Assembly: GCF_000739085.1 (NCBI RefSeq)
Contig: NZ_CP009110.1
Span: 3,038,001-3,102,000 of the forward strand
Reading direction: 5' to 3'
DNA from: Amycolatopsis methanolica 239
GTDB taxonomy: Bacteria; Actinomycetota; Actinomycetes; Mycobacteriales; Pseudonocardiaceae
DNA length: 64,000 nucleotides
The position numbers were made by a program, and so were the translations under genes. The notes below the pieces were generated by a model. That model ran no database searches. It was not told the DNA's origin and worked only from the letters and a program-made list of their open reading frames with translations. Within the stretch, counting starts at the first letter, position 1; every line of letters starts with the position of its first letter. This document shows positions 7,295 to 15,525 of this stretch, piece after piece.

Positions 7295-8845
7295 ATGTCC
7301 AGAAGGCTGATCGTGTGCTGCGACGGCACCTGGTGCGACCCCGAACTGGACGCGGTCACCAACGTGCGCCGCCTGCACAACGCGCTCGCCGCGGCCGACA
7401 GCAGCGGCCGCGAGCAGGTGTCGAGCTACCGGCGCGGCGTCGGCACGCGGGGCGGGCTGCTGAGCAGGCTCGCCGCGGGCGCGATCGGCGCCGGGCTGCC
7501 GAAGGACATCGTGGCCGCCTACCTGTGGCTGTGCACCACCTACCGGCCCGGCGACCAGATCGCGTTGTTCGGGTTCAGCCGCGGCGCGTTCACCGCCCGA
7601 AGCCTCGCCGGGCTGGTGAAGGAATCCGGCCTGCTCGACCTGCGCGAGATCGACTCGCGCACCAGCGGGCTGCTGGCCGCCCGCGCCTACCGCCACTACC
7701 GCACCCGCTCACCCGGCGACACGTGGCGCGCCGGCCTGCGGTTCCACTTCGACCCGGAGCGGGCCGCGGACATCCCGATCGACTTCATCGGCGTGTGGGA
7801 CACCGTGGGCGCGCTCGGCGTGCCGGGCTACTTCGCCGGGCTGAGCGAACTGACCCCGGGCTCGCGTTACCGGTTCCACGACGTCGAGCTGAACCCGCAC
7901 ATCCCGTACGCCCGGCACGCGCTGGCGCTGGACGAGTGGCGACGGCCCTTCACCCCGGCGCGGTGGACGCCCAACGGCAGCACCGACATGGCGGAACGCT
8001 GGTTCCCCGGCAGCCACATGGACGTCGGCGGCGGCCACCGGGAGACCGGGCTGAGCGACATCTCGCTGCAGTGGATGACCGACGAGGCGGCGAAGTGCGC
8101 GGGCATCGCGTTCCACCCGCCCGCGCTGGCCGGCCTCGCGCCGGACCCGGCCGGCCTGCTGCACGACGACGACCGCGGCGTGTTCGGGGTCGCGCCGCCG
8201 CTGGTGGACCCGCTGCTGCAGCCGCTGCTGGAGGCCGGTCTGCACTACCGGCCGCGGGCGGTGCCCGCCGTCGTGCCCGGCGGCCAGGGCGGTGTGCTGG
8301 ACCCGTCGGCGCTGGAACGGCAGCAGGCGCAGCCGATCACCGGCGGCCCGTACCGGCGGACGCGCATCCTGGGCAGCGGCCAGCAGGCGACGATCGAGGT
8401 TCCGGCGGAGGAGCTGTGGACCGGCACCGGGCTCTACCTGGAACCCGGCCGGTACACCTTCACCGCGGCCGGGCAGTGGTCGGATGGGGTGGACTGGTGC
8501 GGGCCAGGCGGAATCCCGCTGCTGCGCGGGCTGAGCCCGCGGCGCCTGGCAGGCACGGTGGTCGGCGAGGCGGTCGGACTGTACCGGCTCGTGCGGCGCG
8601 CACGCGGCGCGCACGCCCCGCTCGCGCCGCGCGAGCTGGACCTGCCGTGGCTGTTCCTCGTCGGCTACGTCGCCAACGACAGCGACCGCACCAGCGCGGA
8701 CCCCGAACACGAACGGATCGCGATCGGCACGGGCACCGCCCACGAGGTCACCGAGCCCGGGTATTTCTACGCCTTCGCCAACGACGCGTGGGGTTTCTAC
8801 GGCCGTAACTCCGGCGCGGTCCGCCTGACGGTGACGCGGCTGTAG
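7295..8845 (+). CDS. DUF2235 / Tle1-type alpha/beta-hydrolase (probable phospholipase/lipase)
   Basis: 516 aa, GGAGGA ribosome site just upstream. It opens with LIVCCDGTWCDP, the DUF2235 hallmark. The catalytic triad is readable: Ser95 in GFSRGAFTARS, Asp169 in GVWDTVGALG, and His241 in GSHMDVGGGH. The family includes T6SS Tle1 phospholipases and many stand-alone bacterial proteins. Here the fold covers about residues 1-320, followed by a C-terminal beta-rich domain (~180 aa) of unknown role. No signal peptide is visible. It converges on the P450 gene. Beside a putative fatty-acid-oxygenase operon it could supply free fatty acid; that link is inference. Confidence 0.8.
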   Translation: MSRRLIVCCDGTWCDPELDAVTNVRRLHNALAAADSSGREQVSSYRRGVGTRGGLLSRLAAGAIGAGLPKDIVAAYLWLCTTYRPGDQIALFGFSRGAFTARSLAGLVKESGLLDLREIDSRTSGLLAARAYRHYRTRSPGDTWRAGLRFHFDPERAADIPIDFIGVWDTVGALGVPGYFAGLSELTPGSRYRFHDVELNPHIPYARHALALDEWRRPFTPARWTPNGSTDMAERWFPGSHMDVGGGHRETGLSDISLQWMTDEAAKCAGIAFHPPALAGLAPDPAGLLHDDDRGVFGVAPPLVDPLLQPLLEAGLHYRPRAVPAVVPGGQGGVLDPSALERQQAQPITGGPYRRTRILGSGQQATIEVPAEELWTGTGLYLEPGRYTFTAAGQWSDGVDWCGPGGIPLLRGLSPRRLAGTVVGEAVGLYRLVRRARGAHAPLAPRELDLPWLFLVGYVANDSDRTSADPEHERIAIGTGTAHEVTEPGYFYAFANDAWGFYGRNSGAVRLTVTRL

Positions 8846-9095
8846 GCCGTGCTGCCCGAGCGGCGAGCCCGTTGCGGTGCGCCGCCGGCCGGCGCGGGGC
8901 CGTTGGTGGCTGTTGGGTGGGGCCGCTACCCGCGGCGGCTCGGGCACAGCACCGGGGGCCGCGGCTGAGGTGGTTCACCCCCGGTGGCGGGCCGTCCAGC
9001 CACCGCCCCGGCACGTGCGCCGGGTCGCGGTGGTCCGCCTGACGATCAGCCGGCTCCAGGTCTTGTTGCCCGAGCGGCGAGCCGGTTGCGGTGGC
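8816..9095. repeat. Imperfect 66-bp direct repeat, 214-bp offset
   Basis: Bases 8816-8881 (3' end of the lipase gene plus spacer) recur with substitutions at 9030-9095. CCGCCTGACG is at 8821 and 9035, and GTTGCGGTG is at 8871 and 9085. The offset is constant at 214, so this is an old tandem duplication. The segment between holds a P450 fragment (8955-9033). Confidence 0.75.
8955..9033 (-). pseudogene. Duplicated fragment of the neighbouring P450 haem region
   Basis: On the minus strand this stretch reads PGRWLDGPPPGVNHLSRGP, nearly identical to the haem-loop entry of the intact P450 at about 9320-9400 (NHFSRGPQRC there). A 21-nt deletion separates the copies, and the frame decays straight after the Arg-Cys. 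It lies inside the tandem duplication that also copied the end of the lipase gene. It is too short to be functional and is debris from an unequal crossover. The whole 8846-9153 gap has no other gene that I can see. Confidence 0.75.
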
Positions 9096-9153
9096 CGGCG
9101 GCCCGCGCGCGGCCGGTGGTGCCGCCGGCGGGCCGGCCGACGGTCACCCGGCG

Positions 9154-10410
9154 TCAGGCGAGTACGGCTTCGATGCGGAAGTAGTCGAGCGCGTGGGGCA
9201 TCGGCGGCTGGGCGGGCAGTCGCGGGGTGCGGATGGTCAGCGTGCGCATCAACGCCGCGCGCAGCGCTTCGCGGCCGGTGAGCAGCGCCAGGTCCACCCC
9301 GGCGCAGCGCTGCGGGCCGCGGCTGAAGTGGTTCACCCCGGGCGGCGGGCCGTCCAGCCAGCGCCCCGGCACGAACGCGTCCGCGTCCGGCACGCGCGGC
9401 GGGTCGCGGTGGAAGAACGTGTTCACCACCAGGATCCGCGTCCCGGCCGGCAGGACCGTCCCGTCGTCCCGCACCACCTCGGCGCGGGTCTGCTTGGACA
9501 GCATCGGCGTGGTCGGCCACAGCCGCATCGTCTCCTGCAGGCACGCCGCCGCATGGTCCGCGTCCGCCAGGGCGCGTTCGGCGTCCCCCGGGCGCTGGCC
9601 GAGCACCGCGAGCGCCCGCAGCGCGTTGGCCGCCAGGGTGTCGCCGAGCGCGAACAGCCAGTGCGTGACCTGCGCGCCCGGCTCGGTGTCCGGACCAGCC
9701 GGCGTGTCCGCGATCGCCGCGGCCAGGCTGACCGGCTCGGCCCGTTCCAGGTGGCCCTCGACGCTCGCGCGGAAGGCGGGCAGACGCCGGGACGGCCGGC
9801 GCGGCAACCGGTTCGCCTCGGCCATCATCCGGCCCAGCGTCACCGACAGCGCGTCGTCGCCGGCGGCTTCGTCGCCCAGCACGACCCGGCGCGCGATCCG
9901 CTGGAACGCCCGGTTCCACGGCCGCCACCCGGTCACCGCGGGCAGCCGGGCGACCTCCTGCGCCACGCACTCCGCCACCCGCGGCACGATGGCGGGTACC
10001 GACGCGAGCACCGCGTCGGTGAACCGGCGCCGCTCCCGCCACGCCTCGCCCCGCGAAATCGTCACCGCGCCGGGCTGGAAGTGCGCCATGCCCCGGCGTT
10101 TCGGGTCCGGGTCACCGGCGTAGACGTCGACCGGCCCCTCGAGCACCCGGTCGGCGTCGCGCGGGTCGAGCAGGAGCACCGTCCCGCCGACGCGCACCGG
10201 CCGGGGGTTCCGGCGCGCCATCGCCGACAGGTGCCGCACCGCCGCGACGTCCACCCCGGCGGCCGCCGCGACCCGGACCATGGCGGGCCTGCGGGCGAAC
10301 AGCCCCTGCGCCAGGTTCGGCGCCAGCACCAGCGCGCCGACCGCCAGCGCGTCGGGCAGGGCCGCACGGGGAACCACGGTGCGGGCGGGGAGAGTGGTCG
10401 TGGACATCAT
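9154..10410 (-). CDS. Cytochrome P450
   Basis: About 418 aa from ATG 10410. GGAGG sits 5 nt upstream of this ATG (a second ATG follows immediately), which favours it over an ATG 7 codons earlier. Haem loop FSRGPQRCAG with Cys369; K-helix ETMR. The I-helix reads FALGDTLAAN and lacks the acidic-Thr pair of the usual AGxxT. An altered I-helix is typical of P450s that rearrange hydroperoxides or endoperoxides (CYP74, Ppo C-domains) rather than activate O2, but it can also occur elsewhere. It is divergent from the haem-peroxidase operon across a 253-bp spacer and probably co-regulated. Soluble: no membrane anchor. Confidence 0.88.
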   Translation of the reverse strand: MMSTTTLPARTVVPRAALPDALAVGALVLAPNLAQGLFARRPAMVRVAAAAGVDVAAVRHLSAMARRNPRPVRVGGTVLLLDPRDADRVLEGPVDVYAGDPDPKRRGMAHFQPGAVTISRGEAWRERRRFTDAVLASVPAIVPRVAECVAQEVARLPAVTGWRPWNRAFQRIARRVVLGDEAAGDDALSVTLGRMMAEANRLPRRPSRRLPAFRASVEGHLERAEPVSLAAAIADTPAGPDTEPGAQVTHWLFALGDTLAANALRALAVLGQRPGDAERALADADHAAACLQETMRLWPTTPMLSKQTRAEVVRDDGTVLPAGTRILVVNTFFHRDPPRVPDADAFVPGRWLDGPPPGVNHFSRGPQRCAGVDLALLTGREALRAALMRTLTIRTPRLPAQPPMPHALDYFRIEAVLA

Positions 10411-10663
10411 TTCCACCTCCGGCGAGGACAATTCCGCGGAGATTCGATTCCGGCCTTTTCCAGGCTACCCGGGAAATGCGCGATCGCCCGGCTGCCGGTG
10501 TTGGTGAAATTCTCGCAGCGGCGCCGCGCACTTGGGCCATCCGGGTACTGGACAGGGCGCGTGATCCGGTGCCACGCTGGGCATTTCGCGACGCACGCTG
10601 GCAGGCAAGGCGCCGATCTTCGCACGTCCATTCGCGCAACCGACGAATACGGGGGAACCCGCG
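10411..10663. promoter_or_regulatory. Divergent promoter region, P450 / haem-peroxidase operon
   Basis: The 253-bp spacer is clearly less GC-rich than its surroundings, with several AT stretches (for example GAAATTCTCGC near 10506 and AATTCCGCGGAGATTCG near 10430), as expected for two back-to-back promoters. The P450 ribosome site (GGAGG) lies at its left end. I cannot place exact -10/-35 boxes or an operator with confidence. Confidence 0.45.
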
Positions 10664-12484
10664 ATGGCCGATCAAGAAAACACCACCCGGACATATCGCA
10701 CCAGCCTGCCCTGGCGGGCGTTCACCATGATCACCGGAATCGTCGACCGGGTGGTGGGCTGGGACCGGCTGCCGGTCCCGCTCGGCCTGCTCGACCTGAT
10801 CGGGCTGCGCACCAGGCTGCGCCAGGAGAACCTGCACGACATGAGCCACCTGCCGGCGACGGGCACGCCGCCGGTGCCGCCGCTCACGCCGGACCGGCTG
10901 GTGAGCCGGTCCGTGGACGGCAGCCACAACGACCTGACCGAGCCCGCGATGGGCATGGCGGGCTCGCGGTTTGGCCGCAACATCCCGCTCGACAAGATCA
11001 CCCCGGCCACCGAGGACGCGGTCCTGAAGCCGAGCCCGCGCGAGATCAGCCGGAAACTGCTGACCCGGACCACGTTCGTGCCGGCCACCTCGGTGAACTC
11101 GCTGGTGGCCGCGTGGCTGCAGTTCATGATCCGCGACTGGTTCAGCCACGGCACCAGCCCGCAGGAGAACCCGTGGGTGGTGCCGCTGGCCGACGACGAC
11201 ACGTGGCCGGACAAGCCCATGCGCATCATGCGCACGCCGGACGACCCGACCCGCCCGCCGGGCGCGTCGATGCCCCAGACCCGCGTCAACGTGCTCACCC
11301 ACTGGTGGGACGGTTCGCAGATCTACGGCGTCACCGGCGAGGATCAGGGCTGGCTGCGCAGCGGCGAGCAGGGCAAGCTGCGGGTGCTCGACAACGGCCT
11401 GCTGCCGATCCCCGACGACCCATCCCGCGACCCCGCGCTGGTCCCCGGCTTCTGGCTCGGCACCGAGATGCTGCGCACCCTGTTCACGTTGGAGCACAAC
11501 GCGATCTGCGACCGGCTGCACGCCGAGTACCCGTCGTGGCCGGACGAGGAGCTGTTCCAGCGCGCCCGCCTGGTCACCTCGGCGCTGCTGGCGAAGATCC
11601 ACACCGTGGAGTGGACGCCCGCGGTGATCAGTCACCCGACTACGAAGGCCGCGCTGCGGGCCAACTGGTTCGGCCTGGCGGGGGAGCGGGTGCACCGGCT
11701 GTTCGGCCGCATCAGCGGCAGCGAGGTGGTCAGCGGGATCCCGGGCGGCGCGACCGACCACTATGGGGTGCCCTTCGGGCTGACCGAGGAGTTCGTCGCG
11801 GTGTACCGGATGCACCCGCTGGTGCGCGACACCTGGAGCCTGCGCTCCGCCGGGGACGACGGCACGATCCTCGACTGCGAATTCCCCGACATCTCCGGCG
11901 CCAACGCGCTCAAGGTCCTCAACAGCATCGCGATGACCGACCTGCTGTACTCCTTCGGCACCCTGCCGCCGGGCCTGGTCACGCTGCACAATTTCCCGAA
12001 GCACCTGCAGCAGTTCCAGCGCCCGGACGGGCACCTGCAGGACCTGGCGGCCACCGACATCCTGCGCTCGCGGGAGCTCGGCGTGCCGCGGTACAACGAG
12101 TTCCGCCGCCTGCTGCACCTGCCGCCGGCGGGGGACTTCCGCGACCTGACCGCCGACCCGGAGTGGGCCGAGGAGATCCGCCGCGCCTACGACGGGGACA
12201 TCGAGCAGGTCGACCTCACGGTCGGCATGTTCGCCGAGCGCCGCCCGGAGGGCTTCGCGTTCAGCGACACGGCGTTCCGCATCTTCGTCCTGATGGCGTC
12301 TCGGCGGCTCAACAGCGACCGGTTCTTCACCGAGTACTACACACCGCGGGTCTACTCCGACGCCGGGCTGGCGTGGATCCGGGACAACTCGATGGCGACC
12401 GTCCTCACCCGGCACTACCCGGGCCTGCGGCCGGTGCTCGCGACGGTGGACAACGCGTTCGCCGCCTGGGAGGTGCGGGCATGA
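10664..12484 (+). CDS. Animal-type haem peroxidase (alpha-dioxygenase/COX-like)
   Basis: 606 aa. It shows the PGHS/alpha-DOX architecture: FMIRDWFSHG around residue 157, THWWDGSQIYG, LFTLEHNAICDRL, then VAVYRMHPLV with the radical-type Tyr381 and proximal haem His384. Their spacing matches COX Tyr385/His388. In the dioxygenase family the residue before Asp in the first motif is the distal haem His; here it is Arg157 (CGC). Such enzymes add O2 to fatty acids. Fungal Ppo proteins fuse this domain to a P450, and here a P450 is encoded divergently. It is the first gene of an operon linked by overlapping stops and starts. No signal peptide. Confidence 0.85.
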   Translation: MADQENTTRTYRTSLPWRAFTMITGIVDRVVGWDRLPVPLGLLDLIGLRTRLRQENLHDMSHLPATGTPPVPPLTPDRLVSRSVDGSHNDLTEPAMGMAGSRFGRNIPLDKITPATEDAVLKPSPREISRKLLTRTTFVPATSVNSLVAAWLQFMIRDWFSHGTSPQENPWVVPLADDDTWPDKPMRIMRTPDDPTRPPGASMPQTRVNVLTHWWDGSQIYGVTGEDQGWLRSGEQGKLRVLDNGLLPIPDDPSRDPALVPGFWLGTEMLRTLFTLEHNAICDRLHAEYPSWPDEELFQRARLVTSALLAKIHTVEWTPAVISHPTTKAALRANWFGLAGERVHRLFGRISGSEVVSGIPGGATDHYGVPFGLTEEFVAVYRMHPLVRDTWSLRSAGDDGTILDCEFPDISGANALKVLNSIAMTDLLYSFGTLPPGLVTLHNFPKHLQQFQRPDGHLQDLAATDILRSRELGVPRYNEFRRLLHLPPAGDFRDLTADPEWAEEIRRAYDGDIEQVDLTVGMFAERRPEGFAFSDTAFRIFVLMASRRLNSDRFFTEYYTPRVYSDAGLAWIRDNSMATVLTRHYPGLRPVLATVDNAFAAWEVRA

Positions 12485-14175
12485 CCGTCGTGGACGAGGC
12501 CGCGCTGCTGCGCGCGACCCACGACGAGCTGGACCGGCTGTTCCGGGCCAGCCCGCCCGGGGAGGTGCCGCACGGCCCGATGGACGGCACCGCGGTGCTC
12601 GCGCCGGGCACGCCGGTGAACCGGCTGGTCGCCTCGCTCGCCCGGTCGGTGGCCTGGCGCGGCAAGGTCTTCGACCCCGCGGGCCGGACCCTGGCGAACC
12701 GCATCGGCCCGGTCGGCGTGACCGCGATCAAGGCGGTCGTCGCGCCCGGGCACAGCTGGGTGGACGGCCGGGAGTGCGTCGTCATCGACTACTCCAAGAC
12801 CTCGCTGGTGGCCCACGGGGTGCGGGACGAGATCCGGCTGGTGGCCAAGGACCTCTACCTCGGCGTCGTGTGGCTGTGGCGGCGCCGGGTCGGCTGGTTC
12901 CTGCTGCGCAGGCCCGGCACCGGCGCCGCGGCCAGCCCGTCGCCGCACCAGATCCCGCTCACGATCCGGGCGCCGCTGCGGCAGGGCCACGAGGGCGACG
13001 TGCCCGGGCTGCTCGACGAGCTGCGCAAGGGCGTCGACTCCGACGGCGGCCCGTTCCGCGACATGGCCGGAGTGCACTTCGCGCGGGTGTTCGTCCTCCC
13101 GCCCGACGGTGACGGCCGCGAGTCGCTGATCTACATGGCCGAGCTGGACACGCCCGTGCTGGCCCACCTGCACGACCTCGCCGCCGCCCGCGGCGACGCG
13201 CTGTCCGCGTTGCTCGGATTGTGCGAGGAGTACCCGGAAACCCGCACCGCGGGCGGCCGGGTGCGGTGGCTGCGCGACCACGAGATCCCGCCCGCCGCGA
13301 CCTATGTGCACCGCACCGGGCGAAGCCTCGCGCGGATCCGGGACGAGGCGAGGCTGCGGGAACGCATCGAGCAGTTCCTCGACGAGAAACCGGAGTGGAC
13401 GGGCACCGGCGAGGTGGCCGTGCACCGTGCGATCCGGGACTTCGTCGCGCAGCAGCCGGACCTGTCGTGGGCGCTGCGGCCCGCGGCCCCCACCGCGGTG
13501 GGGCACCGCCTGCGCGAGGCCGCGCACCTGGTCGCGGTCCCCGCGGTCGCGCCGCTGCTGCTGCCGGCCGTCCCGGCGCTGGCCGCGCTGATCCGCCTCA
13601 AGGAGCTGCGCGACGAGCCCGAGCACGCGACCGTGTCCCGGGCGCGGCTCGCGGAGCTGACGCAGCAGGAGGACACCCGGGTGCAGAACCCGTTCACCGC
13701 CACCGGTTACGTCAAACCGGGGCCGGTGCGGCACTTCACCCTGCGCACCGTCCTCTACGGACTGGACTGGTTCAACCGGCACGTCTACGCCACCGGCGGG
13801 CTGGCCGGCGTGCGGACCATCCACTTCGCCCGGTGGGTCTACCTCGACGGCGGCCGCAGGCTGGTCTTCGCCAGCAACTACGACGGCAGCCTGGAAAGCT
13901 ACATGGACGACTTCATCGACAAGTTGTCCGCCGGGCTCAACGCGGTGTTCAGCAACGGCGCCGGCTACCCGCGCACCCGGTGGCTGCTGTGGGGCGGGGC
14001 GCGGGACGAGCAGGCCTTCAAGTCCTACCTGCGCGCCCACCAGCTGCCCGCCGTCTGGTACTCCGCCTACGGCGACCTGTCGGCCCGCAACATCGACGAC
14101 AACTCCGCCCTCCGGGACGGCCTCACCCGCGACCTCGACGCGGAGGCGGCGCGGTCCTGGCTGGCTCTGCTGTGA
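12481..14175 (+). CDS. Unrecognised two-domain protein of the haem-peroxidase operon
   Basis: 564 aa, ATG overlapping the previous stop (ATGA). The N-terminal ~110 residues form a compact domain (VPHGPMDGTA, ANRIGPVGVT, WVDGRECVVIDYSKTS, VRDEIRLV, YLGVVWL). The C-terminal ~160 residues (LYGLDWFNRHVY, GVRTIHFARWVYLDGGRRLVF, SNYDGSLESYMDDFID) look like an alpha+beta ferredoxin-type domain of the kind in DyP/EthD-like proteins. An alanine/leucine-rich hydrophobic stretch (AVAPLLLPAVPALAAL) near residue 355 may touch membrane or lipid. I do not recognise a named family. Position between two peroxidases suggests an accessory or substrate-handling role. Confidence 0.7.
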   Translation: MTVVDEAALLRATHDELDRLFRASPPGEVPHGPMDGTAVLAPGTPVNRLVASLARSVAWRGKVFDPAGRTLANRIGPVGVTAIKAVVAPGHSWVDGRECVVIDYSKTSLVAHGVRDEIRLVAKDLYLGVVWLWRRRVGWFLLRRPGTGAAASPSPHQIPLTIRAPLRQGHEGDVPGLLDELRKGVDSDGGPFRDMAGVHFARVFVLPPDGDGRESLIYMAELDTPVLAHLHDLAAARGDALSALLGLCEEYPETRTAGGRVRWLRDHEIPPAATYVHRTGRSLARIRDEARLRERIEQFLDEKPEWTGTGEVAVHRAIRDFVAQQPDLSWALRPAAPTAVGHRLREAAHLVAVPAVAPLLLPAVPALAALIRLKELRDEPEHATVSRARLAELTQQEDTRVQNPFTATGYVKPGPVRHFTLRTVLYGLDWFNRHVYATGGLAGVRTIHFARWVYLDGGRRLVFASNYDGSLESYMDDFIDKLSAGLNAVFSNGAGYPRTRWLLWGGARDEQAFKSYLRAHQLPAVWYSAYGDLSARNIDDNSALRDGLTRDLDAEAARSWLALL

Positions 14176-14181
14176 GGTGCG

Positions 14182-15525
14182 ATGACCCTCGACTTCAGCG
14201 ACACCCAGGGCCTGCTCGTCCGCGGCTACGGCGGGCTGCGGCACGCCACGTTCCTGGTGTTCGCGGTCACCGACGAGCGGGCGGCCCGCGCGACGCTGCG
14301 AAACCTCGCCGGCCAGGTGTCCACGGCGGCGGCCAAGCCGGCCGAGACCGCGGTCAACGTGGCCCTCACCGCCGCCGGGATGCGCGCGCTCGGCGTCCCC
14401 GCGGCGGTCGTCGACTCGTTTTCGGCGCCCTTCGCCGAGGGCATGACCACCGAGCACCGCAGCCGCCTGCTCGGCGACTCCGGCGACGCCGACCCGCGAC
14501 GGTGGGCGTGGGGCGGGCCGTCCACCGCGCCGGTGCACCTGCTGGTCCTGGTGTACGCGGCGACCGTGACCGAGCTGCGGCGGCGGGAGGCCCAGATCAA
14601 GCGGGAGAGCGAGGGACTGTCCCTGACCGTCGCGCTGCCCACCGACGAGCTCACCACGACCGAGCCGTTCGGCTTCCGCGACGGCCTGTCCCAGCCGAAG
14701 CTGTCCGGCCTGGGGGAGGAGGCCGTGCCCGGCGACGTCGAGCTGGGCGAGTTCGTCCTCGGCTACCGCAACGCCTACGGGCGGCTCACCGAACGGCCGC
14801 TGCTGCCCGCCGACGCCGATCCGCGCGGCCTGCTGCCGCGCACCCCCGACGGCGCCGCCGACCTCGGCCGCAACGGCAGCTACCTGGTGTTCCGCCAGCT
14901 CCGCCAGGACGTCGACGGGTTCTGGGCGCACCTGCGCGAGCGGGCCGGCGGCGAGCAGCCCGCCCGGCGGCTCGCGGCGAAGATGGTGGGCCGGTGGCCC
15001 AGCGGCGCGCCGCTCGTCCTCGCCCCGGAGCGGGACGAGCCCGCGCTCGCCGAACAGGGCTTCGCCTACCAGGCCGAAGATCCGCACGGCCTGTCCTGCC
15101 CGCTGGGCGCACACGTGCGCCGTGCGAACCCGCGCGACTCGCTCGACCCCGACCCGGGCTCGGCGAAGTCGGTGGCGGTCAACAACCGGCACCGGCTGCT
15201 GCGCCGCGGCCGCAGCTACACGATCGCCCGCGCGGACGGTTCCGGCCCGGACGAACGCGGGCTGCACTTCCTGTGCCTGAGCGCCAACCTGGCCCGGCAG
15301 TACGAGTTCGTGCAGCACACCTGGGTCAACAGCCCGGTGTTCGACGGTCTGCACGACGACGCCGACCCGCTGGTCGCGCCGAAGAACGGGCGGGGCGCGC
15401 TGTTCACCGAACAGGCCACGCCGGTGCGGCGGCGGCACGGCGGGTTGCCGTCCTTCGTGCGGGTCCGCGGCGGCGCGTACTGCTTCCTGCCCGGCGTGGC
15501 GGCACTGCGGTACCTGGCGGCGTGA
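14182..15525 (+). CDS. DyP-type haem peroxidase
   Basis: 447 aa. The distal GxxDG motif is intact (FGFRDG, Asp167) and the proximal haem ligand is His311 in CPLGAHVRRANPRDS. FLCLSANLARQYEFVQ carries the distal Arg region. Size and insertions fit the longer (C/D-type) DyP class. No Tat signal, so it should be cytoplasmic. Starts 6 bp after the preceding gene, with the next gene overlapping its stop (TGATG), so it is translationally coupled. DyP enzymes use H2O2 or organic hydroperoxides; fatty-acid hydroperoxide as substrate here is inference from the operon. Confidence 0.92.
   Translation: MTLDFSDTQGLLVRGYGGLRHATFLVFAVTDERAARATLRNLAGQVSTAAAKPAETAVNVALTAAGMRALGVPAAVVDSFSAPFAEGMTTEHRSRLLGDSGDADPRRWAWGGPSTAPVHLLVLVYAATVTELRRREAQIKRESEGLSLTVALPTDELTTTEPFGFRDGLSQPKLSGLGEEAVPGDVELGEFVLGYRNAYGRLTERPLLPADADPRGLLPRTPDGAADLGRNGSYLVFRQLRQDVDGFWAHLRERAGGEQPARRLAAKMVGRWPSGAPLVLAPERDEPALAEQGFAYQAEDPHGLSCPLGAHVRRANPRDSLDPDPGSAKSVAVNNRHRLLRRGRSYTIARADGSGPDERGLHFLCLSANLARQYEFVQHTWVNSPVFDGLHDDADPLVAPKNGRGALFTEQATPVRRRHGGLPSFVRVRGGAYCFLPGVAALRYLAA

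Noticed and set aside
9091-12480. Very long plus-strand frame upstream of the 12481 start
   Set aside because: It is antisense to the P450 and out of frame with the haem peroxidase. Only the part from ATG 12481 shows protein-like composition.
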